Assembly (NCBI GenBank): GCA_938074445.1
Contig: CALJEK010000039.1
Coordinates: 1 to 64,000, forward strand
Reading direction: 5' to 3'
DNA from: Candidatus Kryptoniota bacterium
GTDB lineage: Bacteria; Bacteroidota; Ignavibacteria; Kryptoniales; Kryptoniaceae
Length of the DNA: 64,000 nt
Shown: in pieces, positions 1-9,827 of the stretch
Position numbering within the stretch: the first letter of the stretch is position 1
How the letters are laid out: every line of letters starts with the position of its first letter
Notes under the pieces: generated by a model
Databases searched by the model: none
The model's input: only the letters and a program-made list of their open reading frames with translations
What the model was told of the DNA's origin: nothing
Made by a program: the position numbers and the translations under genes

Positions 1-1473
1 TAACTTATCAGCTCTTATCGCTTGAGCGTAGTGCGGTTCGGGCTCTGTGAAAGCATCATAAAGTAATCTCATTTTCTCACCAGTTATATCAATTAACTGC
101 GATGCTTCAGGTTGGCTCGGTCCAACCGGGAGATGCCTACCGTGTGAAAGCTTGTTCAAAGCGATGACATATTTACCGGCGGGTTTTTTGGTATCACCCT
201 CAGGAATACAAAGGTGTCCGATATTATAAGCAATTGGGATTTTGTCAACAACTTCCCATGTCTCAAGCTTCCACTTCGCTATCGCGCTCTCAACGAAAAG
301 TGATGTATAAGCATAACCTTTGTCATCAAACTGCGTATGAAGTGGACCAAGTCCAACTGGAACCTCCACTTCACGGACGCTTTCATATCTTAACACTGGG
401 ATTCCATCCTCCTCACCAATAAAATCTTTGTTCTCAATAGCCTTAAGCATCTTCTCAAAGTTATAAACCGTTGTTATGCTCTGTAATTTCCCGCTGCCGA
501 CAATCCATTTTCCATTAGGGCTGACATCAACACCATGTGGGGACTTCGCACAAGGCAAAAGATAAACAACTCCGGGCGCCTCTTTCGGATCAATAACCCT
601 AACACCAGAGATGAGTTTATACTTTCCTGCTTTTAAATACTCTTCAGCTTTCTTCCAGTTAACAGCGGCAATATAATCGCGATCATTTTGTGAAGCTGTG
701 ATCTCAAGTATCCCAGTCGCTCTTTCAGAGTTATAGCATGTCCAAAATACCCAGCCATGGCTCGGACCCTTTCCAGCATCGCCGAGATCAAAGTTAAATG
801 GTGGCATCAAAACCTGAAACCCGTGCTTGTCATCCATTCTCATCTCTCCAGTCTTCGGATCAACTTCGACAAGAGCAACGATACCATGATACCTTTTTGC
901 GTATTCCTCAACCGGCACATAAGTCCCCTTTGGAATTGGCACAGAAAATCTTGTAGCTATCGTGACATATTCAGTGTTCTCGGTTACAAATGTTGACCCA
1001 TGGTTACCTGAAAGATTCGGAATCGGTCCGAGGATTTGCTTTACCTTGAAATCTCTCAGGTCAATTCTTGCAATACGGTTATTTGCATTATCATTGATGA
1101 AAAGCCATCTTCCGTCATACTCGCCGTTTGTTTCGCTCAATGCAGGATGATGTGCATCACCCCAAGTGTAACCTCCAAGCATTTCTTTGCTCTCCTTATC
1201 AAATCCATAACCAGTAGATGGATAAGGGGTAAATACAGGGATCGTGCAAATGTGCCTCATCGATGGAATCCCTGCGACAAAAATTTGCCCAGAGTGACCA
1301 CCTGAATAAAAAAGGTAAAATTCGTCAAGGTCCCCAGGTGGAACATAAGTTGCAAGTGCAGCTTCAGCAACTTCACCTCTTATAGCCTCTTTAGGCTTGC
1401 AACTATGGAAAACAAGCGCAAAAGCAATGAAAACAACTAAAATACCTAATGCGATTTGAATTTGGGTCCTCAT
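1..1473 (-). CDS. nosZ: nitrous-oxide reductase NosZ, clade II-like (partial; C-terminus beyond left edge)
   Basis: Own translation of the minus strand from ATG at 1473 is open to base 1 (491 codons, no stop). Motifs: GGYTWGDAHHPALSETNGEYDGRWLFINDNANNRIARIDL, GPIPNLSGNHG, SPHGVDVSPNGKWIVGSGKL, GLGPLHTQFDDKGYAYTSLFVESAIAKWKL, LPVGPSQPEASQLIDITGEKM. N-terminus MRTQIQIALGILVVFIAFALVFHSC lacks a twin-arginine motif. Confidence 0.95.
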   Translation of the reverse strand, partial: MRTQIQIALGILVVFIAFALVFHSCKPKEAIRGEVAEAALATYVPPGDLDEFYLFYSGGHSGQIFVAGIPSMRHICTIPVFTPYPSTGYGFDKESKEMLGGYTWGDAHHPALSETNGEYDGRWLFINDNANNRIARIDLRDFKVKQILGPIPNLSGNHGSTFVTENTEYVTIATRFSVPIPKGTYVPVEEYAKRYHGIVALVEVDPKTGEMRMDDKHGFQVLMPPFNFDLGDAGKGPSHGWVFWTCYNSERATGILEITASQNDRDYIAAVNWKKAEEYLKAGKYKLISGVRVIDPKEAPGVVYLLPCAKSPHGVDVSPNGKWIVGSGKLQSITTVYNFEKMLKAIENKDFIGEEDGIPVLRYESVREVEVPVGLGPLHTQFDDKGYAYTSLFVESAIAKWKLETWEVVDKIPIAYNIGHLCIPEGDTKKPAGKYVIALNKLSHGRHLPVGPSQPEASQLIDITGEKMRLLYDAFTEPEPHYAQAIRADKL

Positions 1474-1494
1474 GGCTTACGCCTCCTTTAGTTT

Positions 1495-2709
1495 TTAAGG
1501 TTTTGAGGTTAATTGTTGTTTGCGATATTTTTCGTATGCCTTCGTCAAAAGTTCAACCACTTGTGCTTTCTCAGAATCGCTCAGAATAATTTGACTGCCC
1601 AGAACAATAGCCATCGTCCCTGTAGGCTCCTTAATAAAGTTTTCAAGTGTTTTCCCAAATCTACTTTGGACATCTTCAACGGCATTGCTAAGATCAGGAC
1701 CAATCTTTGCTGCGGACTCGATCCCAAATACAGAGATTGAATGACACACGAAACATCCTTTATTAACAAAGAAAGCACCTTCTCCTTCCCTCATTTGCCT
1801 TTCCTTTTCAATTTCTTCAGGTGTTGGAAGATCAGCAAGGGCTTTAGACGATTGCGGAATATATTCGGGCGGTAAATTAACTTTCCTCCAACTCATCGTT
1901 AAAAGCGTCAAAGCTATCGCTTCCCTTGAACCAAACCCCATCTCAGGCATTATACTTTCCGGGGAAACCATCTTCGGGTTTTTAAAATGTGCAATATGCC
2001 ATGCGAACACAGATTTATACCCACCAATCCTTGAATAATCAAATTGCTCCGGTGCCTTATCCCCTTCATAAGTGAGATCGGGTCCTATTACACCACCACG
2101 ACCGTTAATTTTATGACACGCACGACATCCTTTTTCCCTTACAAGCTTTTTAGCGTAATTGATATAATCAGCCCCAGGGGTTAATGTGTCATACCGATGA
2201 CATATATTGCAGTTCATCTGCAATAAAACCTTCCTATCTGGCGGTCTGTAAATATCTTCGAGTTCCTTACCAAGCAACGGCTCATCCCAATGTTTAATGA
2301 AACCGTGTGCTTCCTCCTTGTTTAAGGCATACCCTTGCCCACCATGGCATATCGTACATCCATATTTTTGAACCGGGTGTTTATCAAGAATTTCCTTTGG
2401 ATGAGTTTTAAACGGATTGGATGCATTTTCAAGCCCTTTCCATTCGTATCCAATATGGCAAGTTATACATCTGTCAACTCTGTTAAGCTCTTTGACGTAT
2501 ATTTGCCTAACTCCAAATTCCACCATCCTCGCCTTATCCTCCCCAAGTTTCTCACGAACATATTGCTTGAACTCAGATTGGTATTTTTTCCACTCAGGTG
2601 TAAGATGTTTGACATATACAGCTAAGGTTGCAATTAACCCTATCAACGCTATAGCGTAAACCACGACTATATCTTTTTTAAGTTTGCTCTTCTCCATCTT
2701 CACCTTCAA
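1495..2709 (-). CDS. membrane-anchored pentaheme c-type cytochrome
   Basis: N-terminal TM segment; five CxxCH motifs (CITCH, CTICH, CNICH, CRACH, CFVCH). Confidence 0.9.
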   Translation of the reverse strand: MKVKMEKSKLKKDIVVVYAIALIGLIATLAVYVKHLTPEWKKYQSEFKQYVREKLGEDKARMVEFGVRQIYVKELNRVDRCITCHIGYEWKGLENASNPFKTHPKEILDKHPVQKYGCTICHGGQGYALNKEEAHGFIKHWDEPLLGKELEDIYRPPDRKVLLQMNCNICHRYDTLTPGADYINYAKKLVREKGCRACHKINGRGGVIGPDLTYEGDKAPEQFDYSRIGGYKSVFAWHIAHFKNPKMVSPESIMPEMGFGSREAIALTLLTMSWRKVNLPPEYIPQSSKALADLPTPEEIEKERQMREGEGAFFVNKGCFVCHSISVFGIESAAKIGPDLSNAVEDVQSRFGKTLENFIKEPTGTMAIVLGSQIILSDSEKAQVVELLTKAYEKYRKQQLTSKP

Positions 2710-2715
2710 TTTTTT

Positions 2716-4050
2716 TTAAAATTTCTTTGGTAATTGAGGCCATGCTTCCCACGGGAAGTAAAACTCCCAATTTGGACCTCTCATATAGGTTCCAATGATT
2801 ATCAAAACAATCACGAAGAAGCACAAAATCAAGAAAATTATGTTTTGTTTTGTCCTTTCCTTGCTAAACCAAACACCTGTGCTAAGGTTTGAACTCTTAT
2901 CAAGGTATGGCCATATGGCAAGCAAAGCTACTAAAATCCCTGGAATTAAAATTCCACCTACAAATGCGCCGTTTATAACAAAACCACCTATCCTTATCGT
3001 CGTTATAGCCACAAGCTCTTGCAACCAGAGAAAATACCAAGGTGCCTTAGCAGGATTCGGCGTCACATTTGGATTTGCAGGTTCCTCAAGTGGCGCGTGA
3101 ATAAACAAACTTATCAAAGCAACGAAAACAAACGTCCCAAGCATAACAATCCCAATTCTGCGAATTAAAAACGGAATTGAATTGACGGTATATTTCTCCT
3201 CATCAATCAAAGTCGCCTCAACTTGAACAGTTCTGCCTGTCGTCAACCCAAGCAAAGAATATGTTTTGCTTTTTATCCCATCCGTGATCTTCTCTTTTTT
3301 CTGATTCAACACAAGATTATCAACGCATGCAAGTCCACCATCTTTCCTTATCCTCCACATATGATAAGAGAAAAGCACCAAAACCGCAGCTGGCAAAAAG
3401 AAACAATGAAGCACATAAAACCTTATCAAAGCGTTCTGCTCAATTTCATACCCACCTAAAAGAACAAATCTTATCCACTCGCCCACAATCGGGGCATTCT
3501 TAGCGATATTTGTTCCAACTGTGATAGCCCAAAAAGCAAGCTGGTCCCAAGGCAAAAGATAACCCGTAAACGAAAGCAATAAAGTTATGAGAAGAAGTAC
3601 GACACCAACAATCCAGTTCAACGGTCTATTTTGACCAGCTCCAACGCCATTTTTATAAGCACCCGTCAAAAACACCCTGACCATATGAAGAAAAACAAAC
3701 GCAACCATCAAATGAGCAGAATTCCTATGCATCGCCCTTATGAACCACCCAAACGAAACGACATACTCTATATCTTTAACACTTTGATATGCCCTCTCGA
3801 CGGAAGGAACATACAAAAACATTAAAACAACGCCAGTCAAAGTCAGTATCAAAAACAAAGTAGCAGTTATAGTCCCAAGCCAAAGTGAATATCCCCAAGA
3901 CAAACTTTTTAAAGTCACCTTCGCAGGAAACCAGTGAAGCAAAAGATTCCGAACAATCGAATCACCCGCTTCTTTTTCAGACCTTGGAGCCCATGTCCAA
4001 AACAAACTTCGCTTTACTAGTTTTTTGCCGTTAACTTTAACTTCAGCCAT
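2716..4050 (-). CDS. cytochrome b (fused b6/subunit IV type) of a Rieske/cytb complex
   Basis: [75 protein letters not shown]. Confidence 0.93.
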   Translation of the reverse strand: MAEVKVNGKKLVKRSLFWTWAPRSEKEAGDSIVRNLLLHWFPAKVTLKSLSWGYSLWLGTITATLFLILTLTGVVLMFLYVPSVERAYQSVKDIEYVVSFGWFIRAMHRNSAHLMVAFVFLHMVRVFLTGAYKNGVGAGQNRPLNWIVGVVLLLITLLLSFTGYLLPWDQLAFWAITVGTNIAKNAPIVGEWIRFVLLGGYEIEQNALIRFYVLHCFFLPAAVLVLFSYHMWRIRKDGGLACVDNLVLNQKKEKITDGIKSKTYSLLGLTTGRTVQVEATLIDEEKYTVNSIPFLIRRIGIVMLGTFVFVALISLFIHAPLEEPANPNVTPNPAKAPWYFLWLQELVAITTIRIGGFVINGAFVGGILIPGILVALLAIWPYLDKSSNLSTGVWFSKERTKQNIIFLILCFFVIVLIIIGTYMRGPNWEFYFPWEAWPQLPKKF

Positions 4051-4067
4051 AAAATACCCTGTTTATT

Positions 4068-4565
4068 TTACACTGTTAACTTATAGTTTTGCGATACTTT
4101 TTTGCTAAAATCTACAACAAGTTTACCATCTTCGGGTGAGACTTCAACCTTAACCCAATCAAGTGGCCTTGGCGCAGGTCCAGCATAATTAGTTCCATCA
4201 CCATAAAATTTCGAACCATGGCATGGGCAGTGAAACTCCCATTTCACTTCAACTTCCTTACCGCCTATTTTCACTACCTTCGGTTTTGAAAGACCAACAT
4301 ACTTAACCGTACAACCAAGATGTGTGCAAACCCCAGAAATCGCGTAAAATGTCTTGCCTTCACGGAATATGTATGTCTTGATATCGTCGATAAAAGTTAC
4401 GCCATCAGGAATCTTGTCAGGTTCATCAATCTTAACCCGCTTTATACCTTCATAGCTTACATTCGGAAACAGTGACCTTATCCAAGTATAAATTTGCCCC
4501 ACGAGGGTTAAGAGAAGCGCTCCGATACCAAAATTTTTCAAAAATTTCCTTCTGTCAAATTTCAT
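4068..4565 (-). CDS. Rieske 2Fe-2S protein
   Basis: CTHLGC...CPCHGSKF...GPAPRPL; N-terminal TM. Confidence 0.95.
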   Translation of the reverse strand: MKFDRRKFLKNFGIGALLLTLVGQIYTWIRSLFPNVSYEGIKRVKIDEPDKIPDGVTFIDDIKTYIFREGKTFYAISGVCTHLGCTVKYVGLSKPKVVKIGGKEVEVKWEFHCPCHGSKFYGDGTNYAGPAPRPLDWVKVEVSPEDGKLVVDFSKKVSQNYKLTV

Positions 4566-4585
4566 AGTTTTTTATTTTTTTGTTT

Positions 4586-6508
4586 TTAATCTTCAACTAT
4601 CTCTTGCTCAATGTAATACATCCTTTCCATCGTCATCGCGTCGGTTGGACAAACAATAGCGCACAAACCACATCGTATACATTTTTCATCATCCTTAATC
4701 ATAGCGGACAACGGGACACTATCAGTAAATTGATAATGCTGTAATAGTTTTTCCTTCATCTCATCATCAAGTTCAATTTCTTCAATCGGGACAAGTTTTA
4801 AACAATATTCAGGACAAACATCAACACAAGCACCGCACAAAACACATTTCTCAGCATCATAAATTGTTTGAATATGACACAACAAACATCTTTTTGCTTG
4901 CTCAACAGCTTGCTCTTCGGTGTAGCCCAACTCAACCTCAACTACGCCGGTTCGCCTATCAATCGGAATGACATCAGGTGCCCTCCTTGGCGTTATCTCA
5001 TAACCAATATAAGTTGAATAATCTTGCTTTCTGATCTTTTCAACCGAAAGATTAAAAATTTTTTTCGTTTTTAACCCTCTAAGGTAATTATCAATTGAGA
5101 TCGCAGCTTGTTTCCCATTTGCAATTGCATCGATTAAATTTCTCGGACCAAATGCGACATCACCCCCAGCAAAAACACCAGGTACACTTGTCGCAAGCGT
5201 CTCCCGATCTACTTTTATTGTTCCAGCTGGAGTTAGCTCTATACCATCCTCCGGCTTTATAAAATTCAAATTAGGTCTCTGCCCTATCGCAAGTATAACC
5301 GTATCAGCCTCCATGTATTCATTTATGCTTTCATCAAAGATTGGGTTGAATCTACCATCTTCATCATAAGTTCTTTTAACCCCAATAAATTCAATCCCTT
5401 TAACCCTTCCATCCTCACCAATAAACCTTCTAACTCCTCTTTGCGGATGAAAGATGATTCCCTCTTTAACAGCTTCTTCAAACTCTTCTTTTCCTTGAGC
5501 AGTTCTTAACACCGGCATTTCTTCAAATGATTCTAAACTTGCAATGTGAATTTCTAAAACCCCAGCCCTTCGTGCCGTCCTTGCAGCATCCATAACAATG
5601 CTATACGTCGAACCATCCCCCGTCTTTTCCTTATCTTCCATCTCGACCGCCATCCTCAAAGCCGTCCTCGCAGCGTCAAACGCAACAAACCCACCTCCAA
5701 TTACAACAACTTTCTCCCCAAGTTCAACCCTGTAACCGTTATTAACATTCACCAAGAAATCAATAGCCTTTATAATGCCATCAAGATTTGCCCCTTCGAC
5801 ATTCATCTCTCGTCCCTCTTGCGTCCCAACAGCGATAAATATCGCATCAAACTCTTCCCTTAACTCTTTAATTCCGAAATTTTTCGTTAAAGGTGTAAGC
5901 GTTCTTATCTCAACCCCAAGCCACAAAATTTTATTAATTTCCTTTTCTATTATACCTCTGGATAATCTAAATTCAGGTATTCCATGCCTCATCATTCCAC
6001 CAAGCACATTTGAAGATTCAAAGATCGTGACTTGATAACCTATCACCGCGAGGTCATGCGCGCAGGAAAGTCCCGCAGGACCTGCGCCAATTACTGCTAC
6101 TTTTTTATCTTTCACATCAGCTTTTCTAACTTTTGCAAGCGTTGGCAGATGCCAAAATAGTTTATTATCTTGGGCGTCAAAATCATTTTCAAAAATTTCA
6201 TCCTGCGTATTCGGATAAAGCGATTCAACGCCGTATTTTTCCGTCAAAAACCTTTTTAGCGCTCTTATCGTTACGGGCTTATCAATGCTTCCACGCCTAC
6301 AAAAATCTTCACATGGTGCTGCACAAACCCTCCCACATACAGATGCAAATGGATTAGGTGAACGAGCAACAAAGTATCCCTCCTTATACTTTCCCTCCGC
6401 AATCAACTGAACATATCTACCGGCATCCGTATGAATTGGACACGCTGCTTGACATTTTACCTGTTTTTGCCAGTGCAATAAATCGGGCACAAAAACTTTG
6501 TATCCCAT
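4586..6508 (-). CDS. FAD-dependent (GltD-like) NAD(P)H oxidoreductase with C-terminal 2x[4Fe-4S] ferredoxin domain
   Basis: VAVIGAGPAGLSCAHDLA and VVVIGGGFVAFDAARTA Rossmann motifs; N-terminal Cys-rich GltD-like region; C-terminal CVLCGACVDVCP and CIRCGLCAIVCP. Confidence 0.88.
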   Translation of the reverse strand: MGYKVFVPDLLHWQKQVKCQAACPIHTDAGRYVQLIAEGKYKEGYFVARSPNPFASVCGRVCAAPCEDFCRRGSIDKPVTIRALKRFLTEKYGVESLYPNTQDEIFENDFDAQDNKLFWHLPTLAKVRKADVKDKKVAVIGAGPAGLSCAHDLAVIGYQVTIFESSNVLGGMMRHGIPEFRLSRGIIEKEINKILWLGVEIRTLTPLTKNFGIKELREEFDAIFIAVGTQEGREMNVEGANLDGIIKAIDFLVNVNNGYRVELGEKVVVIGGGFVAFDAARTALRMAVEMEDKEKTGDGSTYSIVMDAARTARRAGVLEIHIASLESFEEMPVLRTAQGKEEFEEAVKEGIIFHPQRGVRRFIGEDGRVKGIEFIGVKRTYDEDGRFNPIFDESINEYMEADTVILAIGQRPNLNFIKPEDGIELTPAGTIKVDRETLATSVPGVFAGGDVAFGPRNLIDAIANGKQAAISIDNYLRGLKTKKIFNLSVEKIRKQDYSTYIGYEITPRRAPDVIPIDRRTGVVEVELGYTEEQAVEQAKRCLLCHIQTIYDAEKCVLCGACVDVCPEYCLKLVPIEEIELDDEMKEKLLQHYQFTDSVPLSAMIKDDEKCIRCGLCAIVCPTDAMTMERMYYIEQEIVED

Positions 6509-6988
6509 TCAATTAATGCCCATTTGAGTTTTAATTTTCTTCAATAAAATAAAATCCTCGGCAAATTGTAAAACCCTTTTGCCATTCTTTAACTCCTTAA
6601 CAAGGTCTGCTAAACTTTCATGATCAAGGATAGCCCTCACCTGATTCCTTATCTTAACCCAAAACTCATGCATAGCACATGGATTCCCCTCATCACATTC
6701 ACCAACCTTCAAAAGACATGAATTAAACCACTCAACCCCATCTATTTCCCTAACGATGTCAAAAATAGTAATATCTTTAGGGTCCTTTGCAAGCAAAAAA
6801 CCTCCGCCAGGACCCTTGACTGAAACTAAAAATCCAGCTTTAACAAGCCGTTGCATAACTTTGTTTAAAAACTCCCTCGGTATAGATAAAGCCCCAGCGA
6901 TTTGCTTAGCAAGGATAGGCTCGTCAGTGTTAAGTGAGGCAATAAAAATCATCGCTTGAATTGCGTATTTGCATGTTCGGCTGAGCAA
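6509..6988 (-). CDS. Rrf2-family transcriptional regulator with putative Fe-S ligands (TTG start)
   Basis: LSRTCKYAIQAMIFIA...IPREFLNKVMQRLVKAGFLVSVKGPGGGFLLAKDP; CLLKVGECDEGNPCAMH. Confidence 0.9.
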   Translation of the reverse strand: MLSRTCKYAIQAMIFIASLNTDEPILAKQIAGALSIPREFLNKVMQRLVKAGFLVSVKGPGGGFLLAKDPKDITIFDIVREIDGVEWFNSCLLKVGECDEGNPCAMHEFWVKIRNQVRAILDHESLADLVKELKNGKRVLQFAEDFILLKKIKTQMGIN

Positions 6989-7077
6989 GTCAAAATAAAG
7001 ATTTTTTTATCCGAAATCAATTTATAACAAGTCAAACTAAAAGTCAATAAAAAGATAATTTTGTCCACAATTTTTCA

Positions 7078-7335
7078 TCAAATCCTATCAAATTCTGTGC
7101 CACTGATTTCGACGACCTTATTCTTCGATGATAAGCCAGAAATAATTTTTACATTCCCCCTTGGAACTTTGAAATAATCTGCAAGCAACCTAAGCACCGC
7201 ATCATTTGCCTTGCCCTCGACCGGTGGCGCTTTCACAGAAACAATTAAATGAACCTCATCAATTCTCTCAACCTTTTCAATTTTTGCGTTCGGTTTAACC
7301 TTTACAAATATGCGCATCGTCAAAACTTTTTGCAT
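7078..7335 (-). CDS. YggU/DUF167 family protein
   Basis: VKVKPNAKIEKVE...VSVKAPPVEGKANDAVLRLLADYFKVP...GLSSKNKVVEI. Confidence 0.88.
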   Translation of the reverse strand: MQKVLTMRIFVKVKPNAKIEKVERIDEVHLIVSVKAPPVEGKANDAVLRLLADYFKVPRGNVKIISGLSSKNKVVEISGTEFDRI

Positions 7336-7448
7336 AACTTAAAAATAACTCCGCTTGAAATCAAGCGCATCTCAAAAACTCAAAAGGTAACTTTTTATCG
7401 CGTGTTTTCGTATATTTCATCAAGAAAACAAAAAAATGGAAAAAAAAC

Positions 7449-9224
7449 ATGAAAAAAGTTTTCTCAGTCATCATCTTGCCACTGTTTTTGCTCGTCCAAA
7501 ACGCCCTCACCCAAGAAACCGAAAAATGGAAAATTGAAAATTTAATCGATGAAATCCTTAAAAAGATTGAGACTTACTATTCATCCGAGGAAACCGTTCC
7601 AGAAGACCAAATCTTGAGACAAAAAGAAATGCAAAAACAGCTTGAAAAAATAAGAAAACAACTCGAAATCCTCAAGAAGCAAAAAGAATATATGGACGCT
7701 GAAAAATTTCAAGAGGAAATAGAAAAAATTCATAAAGAAGCCCTCCAACTTCAAAAAACAACCCAAGAGTTACTTGGCGCTTTAAAAGGGGAAACAAAGC
7801 CACAAATACCTATTGCACCAACATTTATATTTAAAGGAAATACAGAAATCAGCGAAAACGATTTTATTGAAGGCGATGTCCTCGTTCAAGACGGTGATTT
7901 AATTGTCCGCGGTCGCATAAATGGAAATATACTTGTTGAAAATGGCGATGTAAACATCAGAAGCGGGGCTGAGGTCAATGGCGATATATATACGACAAAT
8001 GGAGAGGTTATAATAAATAAAGATGCAAAATTTTCCGGGCAGATATACAAAAATTTTCACATAACGGCTGAAATTGATAAAGCAACCTCTTATAGTAGAA
8101 AAAAACATAGAACGGAAATTAGATATAAGCAATTTTACGAAGAACAATCCGGGTTTGACAATTTTTACTTTGAATTCGAACGGGTCAGCGGATTTAAGGT
8201 AGGCTTGATATTTCCGAGAAAATTTACCAACATAATTTATAATCCAATTTCAGTTTATGGTTACGGTGGATATGCGACGAAATCACACAGATGGATTTTT
8301 TCAGCTGGAATTGATAGAACACTTATAAACTCCGGCGATGTGGTTTCAGGCGGATTTCTTTTACTCTTCGGCGGGAAATTCTTTTCAACTGTTGGAACAA
8401 AAGATGAATGGTTGATACCGCCAAACGCAAACACAATTTCAGCGCTTGTTTGGAACAACGATTACAGGGATTACTTTAGGCATGAAGGTTTTGAAATTTA
8501 CTTTGATATTTACATAGATAGTAAATTTTTCTCGGGCATACAAAACATTAAGTTAAACTACTCAAATTCCAACTACACAAGTGAAACGGCAAAATATATT
8601 AAATACTCCGCATGGAATAAGAAACGACCGTTTCGCGAAAATCCACCTGTATATGAAGGAAATTTAAAGTCCCTTTCTTTAACCTATAAAGCTGGAAGTT
8701 TTGAATTAGTTGAGGGTTTCAGAAAATCCGGTATCGGGGTGTTCTTCAACTTTGAGAAAGAGCTTAAAAATTTTAACTACGAAATCCTTATGGCGGAGTT
8801 TAGAGCGCGGGTGAATTTATCCAGATATGATAATTTTGGCTTAAGATTTAAAATCGCCAGTTCAGATAAAATTTTGCCAAAACAAAAATCGTTTGAAATC
8901 GGTGGTTTTGGAACGCTTTATGCCTTCCCTTATAAATCGTTTGAAGGGAACAAGATGATGCTTGCAAACTTTGAGTATATACTTAAAAACCCAATTGAGA
9001 TGCTCAACTTTGTTAATTTCTTTATCTTCTTCGACGCAGGGTATGTAAATACAATTGAAGGAAAGATCACGGCTGGATTTAAAATTAAAAATATAAACGA
9101 GATAAAATCTGACTTCGGATTTGGTTTTGGAACGGAAAGTATGAAAACAAGAATTTATTTTGCATGGAGAACCGACAGGAAAACATCCCCCATTATCGTC
9201 ATCAGACTATCAAACCCATTTTAA
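7449..9224 (+). CDS. secreted coiled-coil + polymer-forming (bactofilin-like) + outer-membrane beta-barrel protein
   Basis: Signal peptide; heptad-rich EKIRKQLEILKKQKEYM; GDVLVQDGDLIVRGRINGNILVENGDVNIRSGAEVNGDIYTTNGEV; C-terminal GGFGTLYAFPYKSFEGNKMMLANFEY, FFDAG and terminal Phe. Confidence 0.7.
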   Translation: MKKVFSVIILPLFLLVQNALTQETEKWKIENLIDEILKKIETYYSSEETVPEDQILRQKEMQKQLEKIRKQLEILKKQKEYMDAEKFQEEIEKIHKEALQLQKTTQELLGALKGETKPQIPIAPTFIFKGNTEISENDFIEGDVLVQDGDLIVRGRINGNILVENGDVNIRSGAEVNGDIYTTNGEVIINKDAKFSGQIYKNFHITAEIDKATSYSRKKHRTEIRYKQFYEEQSGFDNFYFEFERVSGFKVGLIFPRKFTNIIYNPISVYGYGGYATKSHRWIFSAGIDRTLINSGDVVSGGFLLLFGGKFFSTVGTKDEWLIPPNANTISALVWNNDYRDYFRHEGFEIYFDIYIDSKFFSGIQNIKLNYSNSNYTSETAKYIKYSAWNKKRPFRENPPVYEGNLKSLSLTYKAGSFELVEGFRKSGIGVFFNFEKELKNFNYEILMAEFRARVNLSRYDNFGLRFKIASSDKILPKQKSFEIGGFGTLYAFPYKSFEGNKMMLANFEYILKNPIEMLNFVNFFIFFDAGYVNTIEGKITAGFKIKNINEIKSDFGFGFGTESMKTRIYFAWRTDRKTSPIIVIRLSNPF

Positions 9225-9598
9225 AGTTTACTCAAAATAGATTCAAGCACCTTTTTAACCTCGATCAAATCTTGACGAAGCTCCGGGTCCATAATCTTTA
9301 AAGATTTAACTTTGCCATCTTCAATTATGAGCTCTGTTGTGTCCTTGTCAACTTCGTAGTTTTCCAATACTCGCTTTGCTCCCGCAATGGTATAGCCCTC
9401 TTCGTAAAGCAATCGCTTAATCATCAAAATGATTTTGATATCACGGTTTGTGTAGGCTCGGTTTCCAGCCCTATTTTTTGCTGGCTTTAATTGTTCAAAT
9501 TCTTTCTCCCAGTATCTCAAAACATACGGCTCAATTCCCGTTAATTTGCTTACCTCTCCAATTGAATAATAAAGTCGTTTTATTTTAAACTCGGGCAT
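9221..9598 (-). CDS. MerR-family transcriptional regulator
   Basis: YYSIGEVSKLTGIEPYVLRYWEKEFEQLKPAKNRAGNRAYTNRDI. Confidence 0.92.
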   Translation of the reverse strand: MPEFKIKRLYYSIGEVSKLTGIEPYVLRYWEKEFEQLKPAKNRAGNRAYTNRDIKIILMIKRLLYEEGYTIAGAKRVLENYEVDKDTTELIIEDGKVKSLKIMDPELRQDLIEVKKVLESILSKL

Positions 9599-9827
9599 TT
9601 TAACACCTTTATTTTTTTAAATTTTAATAATTTCTTTCGCAAAATTCAAGTAAATTATCTCAAGGGCAAGACGACGATTTAACACTTTCTTTGCGCTCTT
9701 TTAACCAAATTTTAATTCCCAAGTGGTAAGTTTTAAGCCGAGATAACCCGGTGCCTGCTGAATTTTTTTAAATGAGCGTTTTTTATAAATTTTAAAAAAT
9801 CGTAAAATCAAAATTTTTCGCATCATC

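Noticed and set aside
234-1305. Plus-strand ORFs 234-422, 757-996, 962-1150, 1036-1305
   Set aside because: Antisense to the truncated nosZ on the minus strand, which explains this region fully.
2335-4000. Numerous ORF-track entries antisense to the cytochrome genes (e.g. 2335-2625, 2417-2659, 2795-3100, 3223-3459, 3631-3825)
   Set aside because: They lie opposite strongly supported coding genes, have biased non-protein-like composition and no recognisable domains; spurious shadow ORFs. The same applies to antisense ORFs throughout the window.
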